Shown: positions 51,220 to 62,671, counted from the first letter of the stretch. The stretch is 64,000 bases of DNA from Phocaeicola massiliensis B84634 = Timone 84634 = DSM 17679 = JCM 13223 (GCF_000382445.1 NZ_KB905474.1:310001-374000), one strand, 5' to 3'. Notes: generated by a model from the letters alone, not told the origin. Numbers and translations are program-made.

Positions 51220-54200
51220 TTAAATTTTTATCCCTTTCGATCGGTTTTTATTCTTTAACTGAAAACCCGGTCGTCCGATGATGACATGGTCGCCAATGAT
51301 GTTGCCCGTTGGATTTCGCTCATTCACCGGGCTGCGTATCTGCGGTGCATCATCAGTTTGTTGTGGCGATATGCTCCGTACACCTTCCGAAACAGGCTTG
51401 ACCTCCTGTCCATCCTTTTCTTTTTCGTCGGCTTCCTGCGTAGGCGGCGCAAGTTCCAGCTGTATCTTTCGGTCAAGTGCGGCAAGTTCGGACTTAAGCT
51501 GTTTCAGTTCGTCCTCCTTTTTCCATACCTTGCCCGCTATCTCCTGCAACTGCGGAACTTCCTTTTCCAGCACCTCGTTCTTTCCCTTGTACTGGTCGAT
51601 TATGGACGGAATCCGCTCCAATGCGTTCAGGAAATTACGTGCGGCGGCTACCGAATCAGCCATCGCCAGATGCCCGTTGTTGTAGGTGTACTTGTAGTTT
51701 CCCTCCACCACGAAGCGGTTATCGGTAAACTCCAGCCCCTCTTTGAGTATCCTCTCGCTTACCACCTTTATCGGAAAGCCGTAAAGTTCCCCGACAGGCT
51801 TGTACAGCCCGCCCGTAGTGGCGTTCTTGGCTATCTCCTGCAAACGCTTTCCGATAACCTTTTCATCGGTAGAATCCACGCCGTCCACCTTGACCGCATT
51901 CAGGCGGTTGCCCTCCTTGTCCGTCTGCACAACGGAAAGAAAGCGGTTCCAATCTTCCGTCATGGCTTCGATGACAGCCGTGTTGTTACGCAGTTCCCCC
52001 GTCTTGGCTTCCAGCTTGAACTCCGAATCGCGCTTGCCCTTGTTGAACGACTTGCGTTCCCCTTCAAGCGATGCGATACGCTTCTCCAGTTTCGCCTTGT
52101 CCAAAAGGTCGGTATTGCCGGAGAGCAACGCCATGTACTCCGAGAAATTCATGCCCGATTTCTCGTCCATCGCCCCCTCGTCGATGGTACGCGCGCCCAT
52201 CGCCCCGCTTTTAAGCTGCGAGATGAACGTCTGCTTGCAGTGCAGCAGGTTGAACTTGTAGCTGTCCAGCGACTTTTCCACCGCGTAGATGATGACATCC
52301 ACATTGTTCCCGGCAAAATGCTTGGCAATCTCGTTGCCTGCCCTGACTCCCCGTCCGTCACGCTGTTGCAGGTCGGACGGTCGCCAAGGCGTATCCAAAT
52401 GATGGATGGCGACACACCTTTTTTGCGCATTCACGCCCGTTCCGAGCATGGAGGTGGAACCGAACAGCACGCGCACCGTTCCGGCGTTCATGGCGTCTAT
52501 CACCGCCTTGCGCGCCTTGTCGGTCTTGCACTCCTGAATGAAGCGCACCTCGCTTGCCGGTATGCCGTAGTCCTCCGTCAGCTTCCGCTTTATCTCACTG
52601 TACACGTTCCACCCGTCGCCCGGCTGGTACGTCCCCAGATCCGAGAACACGAACTGCGTGCCTTTCTGCGCGTCGTATTTATGGTAATACTCCGCAATCG
52701 TCTTGGCACAGTGGGAAGCCTTGTTGTCGGGGTGGTCTTCGTAGTTCGGGTCTATCATGCGCATATCGAGAGCCATCTTCCGTGCGTAATCGGTGGCGAT
52801 CAGCATCTTTGCCTTCTCTTCCGTTTCCGACAGGGGCGGTCTACCGAGCAGCGTGGCGTCGCCCGTCTTGGCGAACTGCATCAGTTTTTGAATGAAGTCC
52901 TCCTGCTCCGGCGTGGGCGGTATATGGTGCAGTATCTCGTTCTTGTGCGGACGATCCACACCCACATCCTCTGCCGTGCGGTAGTCGGTTATCTCGTTGT
53001 AGAAGGCGGCAAGCTCCGGCACTTTGATGAAGTAGCGGAAACGCTCCTTCTGCACCACGTTGTTCGTCACGTTGAACTCGAAATCGGTCGTCTTCTTGGC
53101 GAAGATAGCCGCCCATGCGTCAAAGCACCGGATATCCTGCCGTTCCAGTTCCTTCGGGCGCAGGTACTTGAAGAGCAGGTACAGTTCCGTCAGCGAGTTG
53201 CTGATGGTCGTGCCGGATAGGAACGTCGCCCCCAAGTCCTTACCCGTGCGCTCTTGTATGGTGCGGATGGCAAAAAGCATATTCAGGGCTTTCTGGCTTC
53301 CTTCCGAGTTGCCCAAACCAGCCACACGGTCATGCCGCGTGTTGAAAGTCAAGTTCTTAAATTGATGCGATTCGTCAATAAAAATATGGTCGATGCCCAT
53401 CTGCTTGAAGTCCACCACGTCGTCCGTGCGCGACTTGATGGCGTGTTCCACCTTCTCCAGCTTCGCTTCAAGGTTGTGCTTGCGCTTTTCCAGACCTTTC
53501 AGCATCGCCCTCGATACGTTCTTGCCCTGCTGCCGCAAGACTTCGAGGTTTTCCTCCACCGTGTCAAGCTCCGCTTGCAGGATGCGCTGCTGCAACTCCG
53601 GCGACTGCGGAATCTTGCCGAACTGGTCGTGCGACATGATGACGCAATCATAGTCGTTGTTCTTGATGTTGTTGAAGAAACGCACGCGGTTGGCGGTCGA
53701 AAAGTCCTTCTCCGAGGCATAGAGAATCCGCGCGTTCGGGTATGCCGCCTGATAGGTGGCGGCAATCTCCGCGACATTGGCTTTCAGCCCGATAATCATC
53801 GGTTTGTGCGCCAAGTTCAGACGCTTCATCTCATGCGCTGCAATGCACATTATCAGCGTCTTGCCTGTACCGACTTCGTGGTCGCAGATGCCACCGCCGT
53901 TCTGTTTGAGCATCCAGACGCAATCCATCTGCGACGGATAGACGCTCTTGATACCCCTGCTTGCCAGCCCTTTGAGGTTGAGGTCCGGAAAGGTCTGGTG
54001 TGAGCCGTCATATTTCGGGCGCACGAAACAGTTGAACTTGCGGTTGTACATCGTCATCAGCCGTTCCTTGAACTGCGGCGACTGCTCTTCCAGCCATTCC
54101 GAGAACCCGTTACGGATTTCGTCAATCTTGGCGTTGGCGAGCTGTATGCCCTCGCTGTCGCGTACCTTGATGTCGTTTCCGTGTTCATCCTTTCCTATGG

Positions 54201-57063
54201 ACTTCATCATATCCGGGCAGGTGTTATGCAGGGCGTGTTTCAACAGGTGCATGCCGTCATAGTTCCGGTAATAGCCCTTCACTAAAAACTCGTCCGTGAT
54301 TTTCATGGTGCGGTAGCCGCACGCCACCGAAAATTCGTCCATGCTTGCGGAGTAGGCGATTTTCACGTCCGTGTCAAAAAGACGGCTCATGTAGGCGGCA
54401 TATACGCCCGTCGGAATCCAGCGTTCCCCGAAATTGAAGTCGAGGTCTTCAAAAGCGATGCGCGGCGGCTCGGCTTCTTTCAGAGCCTCCAACGCCTGCT
54501 TCACTTCCGGCATACGCCCGTTTTCGGGGTTGTCGCCCATCCATGCCTCGATGCGTTCCGCCTTCTCTATCACGTTCCCGGCGATGAACCTGTCCTTTAT
54601 CTCGTAACCGGTTACGAGCGGGTTGTAGAAGATGCGTCCTTTGAGGGCGTCAAGCAATCCCTCCTCCGTACTGTCGGTTATCTCCCGCATATAGTCGAGA
54701 TTGACCGTGCCGAACTTGTTGAGCGATGCGGAGAGTGCCTCTTCGGGAGAGCTTACGTTGGCATGGCTCTCTACCGAGAAGGAAACGGGACGCTCGAAAA
54801 TGTCCGCCTTGACGAACCTGCCGTCCTCCGCACGTTCCAGCGAAAGGATGTCGCGTCCTCCTGCATCCATCACCACCAGTTTCACGTTCTGCTTGGCGTT
54901 GAGGTTGCCGTAGCGCATGACAAACTCGTCATAGCAGGTGTTCAGATGCTCACGCCACTGCGGGTTTTCCTCGCGCCTGTTCGATTCATAACGGTACAGA
55001 CGCTCGTATGCGTCACGGAGCGACACATACAGCAACGCCTTCTCTTTCTGATAGCCTGTCAGTCCAAGCGGCTGGAATGTCGCGCCGTAAGGCGTGATGT
55101 CTTTCAGATAACCGATGTTACGACGCCCACTGTCAGCCACTAACGAGCCTTCACGCAAGTGCATTTCCGGCGTGCGGTGGTAGGGACGCGGCGACAGGTC
55201 GGGAGCTTCCTCTTTCGGTTTTTCCGCTTCCATTTCGGGAAAAAGGGAGGTTGCAGCCGCTTCCGTTGCGGGAGCGACAGGAATGGCGGCAACTTCCGGC
55301 TGTGTTTCGGGTTGCCGTGTTTCCTGCTCCGGCGCGGCTTTCACGTCCGGGACATGCTGCCGTTTCTCCTGATGCTGTGCCGCCAGCCTGCGAAGTTCCT
55401 TGCGTCGCTCCGGCGTGAGGTCCATCATCATTTCATAGAAGCCGTTGATGGGCGGATTGGTGTCCCAATCCAAAGTAGCGTAAATATCATCCGGATCGGC
55501 TTTGGCTGCGACACTCACCGGCTTTGTTTCATGGCTGTCCCTGCTTTCCGTCGGCGGTGCGGCAGACGGCTGTGGCGGTGCGGTCGTAACCTTCGGCGTA
55601 ACCTGCGCCTGCGGTTTGGGAGGCATGCGCCTTGCCGGGCTTTCCTTTTTCGCCGTCTTTTTCTTCTTGGCGGGTGCTTCCTGCTTGCGTACTTCCTCCG
55701 TCATGCCCCAGAGGTCGAGCAGGGAGAGCTGCACGCCCTCCGAATAATCGGGGCGGCGCGGCTCTATCTCCGACTTTTCTTCCTCCGGCTGCGGTGTTGC
55801 CGCTTCGGGCTTCACTGCCATTTCATGACGTGGCTGTATCTCAGGAGTGACAACCGGTGTGGAAATGGTTTCTGTCACCGTGCTTTTCCCCTGTGCCGGA
55901 TGCAGGCTGTGCATTTCATACAGCTTTTTGTCCAACTTATACAGCTCAATATCCATATGTTCCCGCAAATCCTCCGCCATTTGCTCGATGCCGTCCCGGT
56001 GCATGACTTTATAGGCTGGTTTCCCGTAAGGGTCTGTGCCGCTTATCAGATCCGAGTGGGGAATCATGCCGATGCTGCCGACATACCCGTTCTGGAAACT
56101 ACCTATCGGTGTCTTTTCCGTCTGCACGAACAACTCTTCATAATCGTACAGCTCCCGTTTCTTGCCGCTGTTCTTTTGCAGGATAATCAGGTCGCTACCC
56201 ACTTCCGTACCCGCGTTGTCCGTGAAGAGGTTGTTCGGCAGGCGTGCGACTCCCACCAGATTGGCATTACGCATCATATACTCGCGTATGGGCGCGTTGG
56301 ACGGTGCGTCCAGTACCCCTTGAGAGGTGATGAACGCCACGATGCCGCCCTCACGCACCGCGTCAAGGCTTTTCAGGAAGAAGTAGTTGTGTATTGCCTT
56401 CGGTGCGGAACGCCTTGCCGGGTCTTGGCTGCCCGTGAACTCCGGGTCGAACACAGCCACGTCGCCGAACGGGATGTTCGAGATAGCAAGGTCGAAATAG
56501 TCCGTGAATGGCTTCTCTATCTTCTCGAATCCCTGCACCCTTACCTTTTGGTCTGGATGCAGGTATCCCAATATTTTGCCCGTCATCAGGTCTTTCTCGA
56601 AAGCCATGATATCCGCGTCCGGCTTGTTTTCCAGCACGGCATCCACGAATGCGCCCACGCCCGCCGACGGCTCCAATACGCGATCGGGACGTATGCCGTG
56701 TTCATGCAGTACATCCGCGATAGTGCCGGTTATCTCCGGCGGGGTGTAGAAAGCGGTCAGCACGGACTGCTTCATGGCATCCACGTACCGCTTGTACTCC
56801 GTATCGTCCTTGCTGTTTTCACGCACCAGCCTGTGCAGCTCCACCGTAGGGGCAAACAGTTCGAGGTCCGATTTCGCCCAATGCACGGCATCCGTCAGTT
56901 CCTTTGCCGGGTTCAGTATGCACTTCAATCCGCCGAAACCGCAATACTTCCGAAGTATGGCTTGTTCCTCGGCGGTTGCCGTCCTCCGTTCCCTGTCAAG
57001 GATGAATGCCGTCCGTATCGCCTCGATGTTGTCCCGCAGCCGTTGTTTGCGGTTAAACGCCAT
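51220..57063 (-). CDS. Giant N6-DNA methylase/SNF2-type helicase (BmhA-like)
   Basis: 1947 residues. Residues 90-340 form an N6-adenine methyltransferase core ([10 protein letters not shown] near 130, SNIPFGD near 192 in place of NPPF). A Pro/Lys-rich linker covers about 400-640. The helicase part begins near 1000: HEVGTGKTL (Walker A, about 1064-1070), IFIDESHQF (about 1229), [15 protein letters not shown], and [10 protein letters not shown] (about 1567). The C-terminal 300 residues are coiled-coil and Pro-rich. Such proteins are conserved in CTnDOT-family ICEs between the topoisomerase region and cargo. They may modify or protect the element, or act as anti-restriction factors. Its start overlaps the DUF1896 gene by 11 bases. 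Confidence 0.85.
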   Translation of the reverse strand: MAFNRKQRLRDNIEAIRTAFILDRERRTATAEEQAILRKYCGFGGLKCILNPAKELTDAVHWAKSDLELFAPTVELHRLVRENSKDDTEYKRYVDAMKQSVLTAFYTPPEITGTIADVLHEHGIRPDRVLEPSAGVGAFVDAVLENKPDADIMAFEKDLMTGKILGYLHPDQKVRVQGFEKIEKPFTDYFDLAISNIPFGDVAVFDPEFTGSQDPARRSAPKAIHNYFFLKSLDAVREGGIVAFITSQGVLDAPSNAPIREYMMRNANLVGVARLPNNLFTDNAGTEVGSDLIILQKNSGKKRELYDYEELFVQTEKTPIGSFQNGYVGSIGMIPHSDLISGTDPYGKPAYKVMHRDGIEQMAEDLREHMDIELYKLDKKLYEMHSLHPAQGKSTVTETISTPVVTPEIQPRHEMAVKPEAATPQPEEEKSEIEPRRPDYSEGVQLSLLDLWGMTEEVRKQEAPAKKKKTAKKESPARRMPPKPQAQVTPKVTTAPPQPSAAPPTESRDSHETKPVSVAAKADPDDIYATLDWDTNPPINGFYEMMMDLTPERRKELRRLAAQHQEKRQHVPDVKAAPEQETRQPETQPEVAAIPVAPATEAAATSLFPEMEAEKPKEEAPDLSPRPYHRTPEMHLREGSLVADSGRRNIGYLKDITPYGATFQPLGLTGYQKEKALLYVSLRDAYERLYRYESNRREENPQWREHLNTCYDEFVMRYGNLNAKQNVKLVVMDAGGRDILSLERAEDGRFVKADIFERPVSFSVESHANVSSPEEALSASLNKFGTVNLDYMREITDSTEEGLLDALKGRIFYNPLVTGYEIKDRFIAGNVIEKAERIEAWMGDNPENGRMPEVKQALEALKEAEPPRIAFEDLDFNFGERWIPTGVYAAYMSRLFDTDVKIAYSASMDEFSVACGYRTMKITDEFLVKGYYRNYDGMHLLKHALHNTCPDMMKSIGKDEHGNDIKVRDSEGIQLANAKIDEIRNGFSEWLEEQSPQFKERLMTMYNRKFNCFVRPKYDGSHQTFPDLNLKGLASRGIKSVYPSQMDCVWMLKQNGGGICDHEVGTGKTLIMCIAAHEMKRLNLAHKPMIIGLKANVAEIAATYQAAYPNARILYASEKDFSTANRVRFFNNIKNNDYDCVIMSHDQFGKIPQSPELQQRILQAELDTVEENLEVLRQQGKNVSRAMLKGLEKRKHNLEAKLEKVEHAIKSRTDDVVDFKQMGIDHIFIDESHQFKNLTFNTRHDRVAGLGNSEGSQKALNMLFAIRTIQERTGKDLGATFLSGTTISNSLTELYLLFKYLRPKELERQDIRCFDAWAAIFAKKTTDFEFNVTNNVVQKERFRYFIKVPELAAFYNEITDYRTAEDVGVDRPHKNEILHHIPPTPEQEDFIQKLMQFAKTGDATLLGRPPLSETEEKAKMLIATDYARKMALDMRMIDPNYEDHPDNKASHCAKTIAEYYHKYDAQKGTQFVFSDLGTYQPGDGWNVYSEIKRKLTEDYGIPASEVRFIQECKTDKARKAVIDAMNAGTVRVLFGSTSMLGTGVNAQKRCVAIHHLDTPWRPSDLQQRDGRGVRAGNEIAKHFAGNNVDVIIYAVEKSLDSYKFNLLHCKQTFISQLKSGAMGARTIDEGAMDEKSGMNFSEYMALLSGNTDLLDKAKLEKRIASLEGERKSFNKGKRDSEFKLEAKTGELRNNTAVIEAMTEDWNRFLSVVQTDKEGNRLNAVKVDGVDSTDEKVIGKRLQEIAKNATTGGLYKPVGELYGFPIKVVSERILKEGLEFTDNRFVVEGNYKYTYNNGHLAMADSVAAARNFLNALERIPSIIDQYKGKNEVLEKEVPQLQEIAGKVWKKEDELKQLKSELAALDRKIQLELAPPTQEADEKEKDGQEVKPVSEGVRSISPQQTDDAPQIRSPVNERNPTGNIIGDHVIIGRPGFQLKNKNRSKGIKI

Positions 57064-57505
57064 ACTCGTCGATATAAAGGACGGCGGCTCCCGTCAGCTC
57101 CGTGTAGAGCAGGTCGTATTCGGGCGACAGGGCGAAGTTGTCGTCCGAAAGGTCATAGGCGGAGAATACATTACCGACAGGCGGCAGCAGCTTTCGGATG
57201 AAGGCTTCGCGTTTCTTTTCCGGCACTTCGTTGGCAAACTCGTTTTCCACGACTTCGCGGAGGATGGCGTACTTGGAATAGCGAAGCCCCCGCAGGAGCG
57301 TGTCCATCGCCAACTCCTGCGCCCCTTCGGGCGGATAGCCTTCGAGCCGCACACGCTCATACGTTTCGGCGGCACGGTCGGCACGCTCCCGGATGAAGGC
57401 ATCATCGGAAGCCTGTTCAAACCTGTTCGTGCGGAGGTAGTCCAGCAGGTACAGACCGTAATAGGAAAAGTCGGTCTGACCCTCGTTTTTCTTCTTGTTG
57501 TTCAT
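57053..57505 (-). CDS. DUF1896 family protein
   Basis: 150 residues from ATG 57505 ([20 protein letters not shown]); the frame open to 57571 crosses a hairpin. Typical DUF1896 features are [36 protein letters not shown] and [18 protein letters not shown]. It is found in Bacteroidetes conjugative elements before the methylase/helicase gene. Function unknown. It is helical and may bind its neighbour. Confidence 0.8.
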   Translation of the reverse strand: MNNKKKNEGQTDFSYYGLYLLDYLRTNRFEQASDDAFIRERADRAAETYERVRLEGYPPEGAQELAMDTLLRGLRYSKYAILREVVENEFANEVPEKKREAFIRKLLPPVGNVFSAYDLSDDNFALSPEYDLLYTELTGAAVLYIDEYGV

Positions 57506-57566
57506 TACTTTGGAATTTAGTGGATTGGTAATGACGTGGATAATCGTCTGGAAAGGAGAAAGAAAA

Positions 57567-57591
57567 GGCACTCGGTATCCCTCCGAGTGCC
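57567..57591 (-). terminator. Intrinsic terminator or attenuator before DUF1896
   Basis: GGCACTCGG and CCGAGTGCC form a perfect 9-pair stem, followed on the minus strand by TTTTCTTT. It lies about 60 bases before the DUF1896 start and after a TACCTTTG promoter-like box (complement of 57658-57665), so it could attenuate the DUF1896-methylase transcript as well as end topB. Confidence 0.7.
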
Positions 57592-57668
57592 ACCACTAAA
57601 TCCAAAGTATGAGTGTAATCCGGTATCGAAGAACAATTCATTACTCTGAACCAGTGGCAAAGGTAATA

Positions 57669-59759
57669 CTATTTCTTCCGTCCTGAAAATTTCCTGCTCG
57701 TTTTCCTTTCGGGGAACACGAAAGTCGTGTTATAGTCCCCGTCAAAGGCGACTATGGCATCAAAGCTCTTGCCCTGTTTGCTTTTGAAGCCTTTGAGCAG
57801 CTTCGTATGCCCGTCGGTGAGCAGCTCTTTGATCTCGTCGTCGGAAAGGGTGCGGTTCGCCTTCAGGCGGAACACGGGCAGCCCGCACTCCGCGTTGTCG
57901 CAGCGTACCACCTTGCCGTAGAACTGCATGCTGCCCGTCCCGCACTTGGGACACTTGCAGCCGGAATCCCTGCGGGAGAACAGTTTGTCGCACGAGAGCA
58001 GTTCGGAGGTGATTTCACGTGTGTACGCCTCTATCTCCCTGCGGAAGGTGTCAGCGGGCAGTTCCCCGCGCTCGATGCGTGCCAGATTCTTCTCCCATTC
58101 GCCCGTCATGGCTACGTCGGCGATGCGCATCGTCTTCACGACCGAGTAGAGGGCAAGCCCTTTTTCTGTCGGCACAAGCGATTTCTTGCAGCGTTCCATG
58201 TAGCCGCGTTTGAAGAGCGTTTCGATAATCGCCGCACGGGTGGCGGGCGTGCCGATGCCGCAGTCCTTCAACGCCTGACGCAATGCGTCGTCCTCTATGT
58301 CCTTGCCCGCCGTTTCCATTGCCGACAACAGTGTCGCTTCGGTATGCAGCGGTTTGGGTTTGGTCTTGCCCTCCGTGATGGAGCAGCCTTTCAGCGTCAG
58401 CGTGTCGCCTTCCCGCCAATCGGGGATGGCGGTTTCTTCCTTGTCCTCCCCGCCATAGACGGCACGCCATCCGGCTTGCCTGATGATGCTGCCTTTCACC
58501 GTGAACTCCACTCCGGCACATTCCGCCGTGACGGTGGCGGTGTCCTTGACGCATTTCTCGGAGAAAGCCTCAATCATGCGCCCGGCAACCATCTGATAAA
58601 TGGTGCTGTCCTCTTTGGAGAGGAACAGCGGCTTCTCGCCAGTGACGAGCAGGGCGTGGTGGTCCGTCACCTTGCCGCCGTCCACACTGCGGCGTGTCGG
58701 CTGCGCTTTCGGCTGCACCTTGCCTTTCCATTCGGGCAAAGCCCCGATGAAGGCGAGCAGCTTGGGGATTTCAGCGAACATGTCTTCGGGTATGTAGCGG
58801 CTTCCGGTTCGCGGATAGGTGATGAGCTTCTTCTCATAGAGCTTCTGCGCGATTTCAAGCGTCTGTTCCGCCGTGAAGCCGTGCTTGGCGTTGGCTTCCT
58901 TCTGGAGCGTCGTCAGGTCGTACAGGAGCGGTGTTTCCTCCGTCTTCTCCTTGCGTTCGGCTTTCGTGACGGTGGCTGTGCCTGCCGACTTCACCTTATC
59001 ATACAGTTCCGTCGCAGGCTCTTTCTCTTTCCACTTTTCGGAAGAGGAAAACTTCACTGTTCCTTCGTCGCAGCCGTCCGTTGCGATATGGAGCTGCCAA
59101 AAGGCTTCGGGTGTGAAGCGGCGGTTCTCCCAATAGCGTGCGCACACCATTGCCAATGTAGGTGTCTGCACCCGTCCGATGGAATATGTGCCGTGTCCGG
59201 CGGCGATGGAGAGTGCCTGCGTGCCGTTGATGCCCACGAGCCAGTCTGATTCGCTCCGCGCTTTGGCGGCAAGATAGAGATTGTCGTATTTGCCGCCCGC
59301 TTCGAGGTTGCGCAGCCCCTCGCGGATAGCCTTGTCGGTAAGCGAGCTTATCCAAAGGCGCACAAACGGGGTGGTGCATCCGATATAATGGTAGAGGTAT
59401 CGGAAGATAAGCTCACCCTCACGCCCTGCATCGGTCGCCACGATGATTTGTTCGCTCCTGTTGAACAGGGTGGCGATAACCTTTATCTGCGCCGCCACAC
59501 CGCTGTCAGGCTTGTAACCCTTCTCCGTCTTGGTCTGGCGGGGGACGAGCGTGAAGGTGTCGGGGATGACGGGCAGGTTGTCACGGACGAAGCCGCGTAT
59601 GCCGTAGCCGTCGGGCATGGCAAGCTGCACGAGGTGTCCGAACGCCCATGTCACGGCGTAGCCGCCTCCCTCGAAATATCCTTCCTCTCTCTTTGTCGCG
59701 CCCACGATACGGGCGATCTCACGTGCCACAGACGGCTTTTCTGCAATGATTGTCTTCAT
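57669..59759 (-). CDS. topB: DNA topoisomerase III (Exc-like)
   Basis: 696 residues, type IA topoisomerase. The TOPRIM part starts MKTIIAEKPSVAREIARIVG; the active-site Tyr lies in ITYPRTGSRYIP (about residue 313). A C-terminal zinc ribbon has CKCPKCGTGSMQFYG and a second Cys pair in CDNAEC. In CTnDOT the matching gene, exc, is the last of the excision operon and is needed for excision in vivo. Order here (two helix-turn-helix genes, orf3-like, topoisomerase) is the same. It can relax or decatenate strands during excision and transfer. Confidence 0.93.
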   Translation of the reverse strand: MKTIIAEKPSVAREIARIVGATKREEGYFEGGGYAVTWAFGHLVQLAMPDGYGIRGFVRDNLPVIPDTFTLVPRQTKTEKGYKPDSGVAAQIKVIATLFNRSEQIIVATDAGREGELIFRYLYHYIGCTTPFVRLWISSLTDKAIREGLRNLEAGGKYDNLYLAAKARSESDWLVGINGTQALSIAAGHGTYSIGRVQTPTLAMVCARYWENRRFTPEAFWQLHIATDGCDEGTVKFSSSEKWKEKEPATELYDKVKSAGTATVTKAERKEKTEETPLLYDLTTLQKEANAKHGFTAEQTLEIAQKLYEKKLITYPRTGSRYIPEDMFAEIPKLLAFIGALPEWKGKVQPKAQPTRRSVDGGKVTDHHALLVTGEKPLFLSKEDSTIYQMVAGRMIEAFSEKCVKDTATVTAECAGVEFTVKGSIIRQAGWRAVYGGEDKEETAIPDWREGDTLTLKGCSITEGKTKPKPLHTEATLLSAMETAGKDIEDDALRQALKDCGIGTPATRAAIIETLFKRGYMERCKKSLVPTEKGLALYSVVKTMRIADVAMTGEWEKNLARIERGELPADTFRREIEAYTREITSELLSCDKLFSRRDSGCKCPKCGTGSMQFYGKVVRCDNAECGLPVFRLKANRTLSDDEIKELLTDGHTKLLKGFKSKQGKSFDAIVAFDGDYNTTFVFPERKTSRKFSGRKK

Positions 59760-59818
59760 ATTCTTCTGTCGTTTTGAATTTTACAAATGGTACTTCGGAT
59801 TTAGTGGCGGACACCGGA

Positions 59819-61408
59819 TTACATCTTCATGCCCTTATTGTTTCTTTTCTGCGGCTTCTCCTGCTGCTGTTGCTGTGCGGTGTCCTTCGGGGCGGTCTGT
59901 CCCTTCCGCAACGGTTCTTTCAGGTTCTTGGTAGCCTCGTTGGTCTTGCCCTCGCTGTTCACCGCCACCTGCGTGCGGCTCTCGTTGGACGGGGCGACCT
60001 TCTGAGCGTTGTCGGGGTTGGTGTCGTAGCGGTACGGGCGTCCCTTCTCCGGATTGAACTTGATGTACATCGTGGCGTGGAAGCCTTGCTTGTCGGTCAC
60101 GTTCTCTAATTTCACGGCTTTGCCAGCCACGTAGTCGGCTTTCTGCTGCTCGGTGAAGTCCACGCCGCTCCATTTGCTGATGGGTCGGATGCTGCCGTCG
60201 GCGTTAGTCCACGTGTTGCGGCGTTGCTCCTTCTGCGTGTTGGCGGCATTCTCCGTACCCTGCGCCTGTCCCTGTGCGGGGTTGTTCTTCGTTTCCTGCG
60301 TCTGGACGGCACGGGGCGACCTGCCGGTTCCCGGCACGAACTCCACGCCGCGCTGCTCCACGTTCACTTGCAGGGTGGTGACGAACTTCCTGCCGTCCTT
60401 GCGCTCGATGAGCTTGTCACGCACGGGCAGCCCGGCACGCAGCATGTCCTGCTCCTGCTTGGTGATTTCCGTCTTGCCGATGCGCTCCGGTATGCGCACC
60501 TTGTTTGCCGGGACATCCGTGATTTCGTTCGTCTTGCGGTCGATGCTGACGAACGAGGGGATGATCTCGCCCGTTCCCCTGTCCACGAGGTCCACGACCC
60601 TGCCGAGGTTGCCCGTTTCGCGCAGGTTCTTCCGGTCATCGTCGGAGAACTTGTGTTCCTTATACTCGTCGAGCTTCTGCTCCTTGCGGATGAAGTGCGG
60701 CACAAGGCTGACATTGCCCTCGCCGTCCTTCTTGAAGGAGAGGCGGGCGTCCAGTTCGAAAGCCTCTCCGCCGAAATTGGGCGACACCCTCACCAAGTCG
60801 GACTTGCCGTAGTTGAGCATCCTGTTAAGATCGCCCGACTTTTCAAGGTCGTCGCGCTTCACGCCCCATTTCTCCTCCAACTCCTGCCAGTTGATCTTGC
60901 TCTCGTCGATGGGCTGGTAGCCCCGGTTGCCCTGCGTCTGTTGCGGGCTTTCCTGATTCTGTTCGTTTTTCTGTTCCATTTCTTCCTGTTTTTTAGGTTC
61001 GTCATCTTGTTTCTGTTCCGGTTGTTCCTGCTTTTCGGCGGACTGCTCCTCCTGTACTTTCTTTTCGTAGCCGGAGGTGTCCACCTTGTGGGGCGCAAGC
61101 ATCTCCTTGTTGCCGTCGGGGTCTTTCAGCAAGTCCTTGATAACCTCCAGCAGTTTGTCGGCTTGGTCCGCCGCGACACGGTAGAAACCGAAGCGGCTGG
61201 GTTCCTTGCACTGGCGGAAGAAGTTCTTGAAGAAGTTGTCCAGCACGTCGCCGTGCCGGTCGAATTGCAGGAAGCTCTGCGAGTTCTCCGCTTTCGCGGG
61301 GATACGCTTGGGGGAGCCGTCGGCGTTCAGCCCGGCTACCACGCTGATTTCGCCCGTCTTCTCGTCACGGACAACCAGCACGTCCTTTTCGTCTTTTTTC
61401 TTTGCCAT
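59819..61408 (-). CDS. DUF3945/DUF4099 protein, orf3-like
   Basis: 529 residues. The N-terminus (MAKKKDEKDVLVVRDEKTGE) is followed by a helical domain. A Gln/Glu/Asn-rich linker is at about 115-170. DUF4099-type INWQELEEKWGVKRDDLEKS starts near 170, then DUF3945-like segments (DLVDRGTGEIIPSFVSIDRK; RAGLPVRDKLIERKDGRKF). A basic tail ends the chain. It lies between the xis-like genes and topB, as orf3 does in CTnDOT. A related shorter protein is encoded at 1433-2191. Function unknown. Confidence 0.82.
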   Translation of the reverse strand: MAKKKDEKDVLVVRDEKTGEISVVAGLNADGSPKRIPAKAENSQSFLQFDRHGDVLDNFFKNFFRQCKEPSRFGFYRVAADQADKLLEVIKDLLKDPDGNKEMLAPHKVDTSGYEKKVQEEQSAEKQEQPEQKQDDEPKKQEEMEQKNEQNQESPQQTQGNRGYQPIDESKINWQELEEKWGVKRDDLEKSGDLNRMLNYGKSDLVRVSPNFGGEAFELDARLSFKKDGEGNVSLVPHFIRKEQKLDEYKEHKFSDDDRKNLRETGNLGRVVDLVDRGTGEIIPSFVSIDRKTNEITDVPANKVRIPERIGKTEITKQEQDMLRAGLPVRDKLIERKDGRKFVTTLQVNVEQRGVEFVPGTGRSPRAVQTQETKNNPAQGQAQGTENAANTQKEQRRNTWTNADGSIRPISKWSGVDFTEQQKADYVAGKAVKLENVTDKQGFHATMYIKFNPEKGRPYRYDTNPDNAQKVAPSNESRTQVAVNSEGKTNEATKNLKEPLRKGQTAPKDTAQQQQQEKPQKRNNKGMKM

Positions 61409-61427
61409 CTGAAAAATGTTTTAATGG

Positions 61428-61778
61428 TTATTTTTGAAAGAAATTATGGATACGAGCCTTGTAGAAGGCTATATCTTCCTTGCGGAAGTCCTTTACATGT
61501 TCGGAGAGGAACGTCAGCACGTCCGCCTCGCTGTAATAGGTCTTTTTGCCGAGCGTCTTGTAGGGCAATGCGCCGATGCTGCGGTAGCGTTGCAGGGTGC
61601 GCTTGCTGATCTGGAGCAGCATGCACAGGTCTTGGTTGTCGAAAAGCCTGATCCCGTCCATCGGGTTCGGGGCTTTGCCGGACGGCTGCATGGAGAGCAG
61701 CATCTCGTCCTGACGGTCGAGCCGTTCCATAACTTTCTGCATCCAGTTCTCGAAATTGTTGCGGGTAAGCAGTTCCAT
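61428..61778 (-). CDS. Helix-turn-helix excision factor, xis2d-like
   Basis: 116 residues. MerR-like helix-turn-helix (LFDNQDLCMLLQISKRTLQR, YRSIGALPYKTLGKKTYYSE). Small basic proteins of this kind are the recombination directionality factors Xis2c and Xis2d of CTnDOT. This is the second of the pair, 3 bases after the first, and 19 bases before the orf3-like gene. The assignment rests on order, size and domain. Confidence 0.75.
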   Translation of the reverse strand: MELLTRNNFENWMQKVMERLDRQDEMLLSMQPSGKAPNPMDGIRLFDNQDLCMLLQISKRTLQRYRSIGALPYKTLGKKTYYSEADVLTFLSEHVKDFRKEDIAFYKARIHNFFQK

Positions 61779-61781
61779 GTC

Positions 61782-62138
61782 CTACGTCCTCCTTCCTTTG
61801 GGTTTGCCGCCCGTGCGCAGCGTGTGGTTGCGTTTCATCTGTTCCGGTGTCGCGGCATCACCCGTAATGGTGCTGTCTTCGAGCAGGCGGTCGATTTCCG
61901 ACTGCCGGTAGCGGCACTTGCCGCGCAGCACGACATAGGCGATGCGCTGTTCGCTGCGCATGCGCTGGAGGGTGCGGCAACTCACGTTCAGCAGGTGCGC
62001 CGCCTCGCGGGTGGTGAGCAGCCTGTCGGGGGATTCTTCCTTCCTCCCGCCGGAAACGGCACGCACGTGTGCCGCTATCTCGGCTATCTGTTCCGTCAAT
62101 GCGGTGAAGGCGGAACTTTCCATCGTTATCACTTTCAT
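61782..62138 (-). CDS. Helix-turn-helix excision factor, xis2c-like
   Basis: 118 residues, helix-turn-helix of the excisionase type: RLLTTREAAHLLNVSCRTLQ, then MRSEQRIAYVVLRGKCRYRQ. It is the first gene of the minus-strand operon that runs through orf3-like and topB, like xis2c in CTnDOT. In that system RteC activates the promoter upstream of xis2c; no RteC gene is visible here. A divergent helix-turn-helix gene starts about 200 bases away. Confidence 0.75.
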   Translation of the reverse strand: MKVITMESSAFTALTEQIAEIAAHVRAVSGGRKEESPDRLLTTREAAHLLNVSCRTLQRMRSEQRIAYVVLRGKCRYRQSEIDRLLEDSTITGDAATPEQMKRNHTLRTGGKPKGRRT

Positions 62139-62313
62139 ATTCAGTCTTTTCTTTTGGTTTCTGCGGCAAAATTCGGCAATAAACCAAAGGGGCTTTAACA
62201 GCTCACTACGTGGCTCACGTAAGATTTTTATGGATAATGGCTCCGTAACCCGGACAGACGGCGCAACAAGCTGCCTTTTAGCGGGAAACGGTGCGTGTTC
62301 ATGGCGGCTTCGT

Positions 62314-62321
62314 TACCTTTG
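62314..62321 (+). promoter_or_regulatory. Promoter of the divergent helix-turn-helix pair
   Basis: TACCTTTG fits the -7 consensus, 26 bases upstream of the ATG at 62347. Confidence 0.6.
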
Positions 62322-62346
62322 CGGCAAACTCTGAAATGTTTTGCTT

Positions 62347-62640
62347 ATGGAAATAGTATCTATCGAGAAAAAGACCTTCGAGATGATGGTGGTGTCCTTC
62401 AACGCCCTCGCGGAGAAGGTAGCCACCCTTAGGCGCAGGAGCGACGGCGGGCGGATGGAAAGGTGGCTCACGGGCGAGGAGGTCTGCGGGCAGTTGAGGA
62501 TCAGCCCGCGCACGTTGCAGACCTTGCGCGACAGGCGGCTTATCGGCTACTCGCAGATTAACCGCAGGTTCTATTACAAGCCGGAGGAGGTCAAAAGGCT
62601 CATTCCGCTTGTCGGCACGCTCTATCCCGGCGGAAAATGA
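62347..62640 (+). CDS. Helix-turn-helix protein, 97 aa
   Basis: ATG 62347 (MEIVSIEKKTFEMMVVSF) is preferred over the TTG at 62341. Excisionase-type helix-turn-helix: WLTGEEVCGQLRISPRTLQT, then RDRRLIGYSQINRRFYYKPE. It is related to the two xis-like proteins and may be another directionality factor or a regulator, similar to orf2a/2b-type genes of CTnDOT. Confidence 0.75.
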   Translation: MEIVSIEKKTFEMMVVSFNALAEKVATLRRRSDGGRMERWLTGEEVCGQLRISPRTLQTLRDRRLIGYSQINRRFYYKPEEVKRLIPLVGTLYPGGK

Positions 62641-62671
62641 TTTTTATTATTCACAACCCACTGAATCCGAA

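Noticed and set aside
51286-53220. 644-codon plus-strand open frame within the methylase/helicase gene
   Set aside because: The opposite strand has clear helicase motifs throughout; the plus frame has none.
55159-57201. 680-codon plus-strand open frame, Arg/His/Phe-rich
   Set aside because: Antisense to the methyltransferase and linker region; amino-acid make-up is typical of a reverse-complement shadow.
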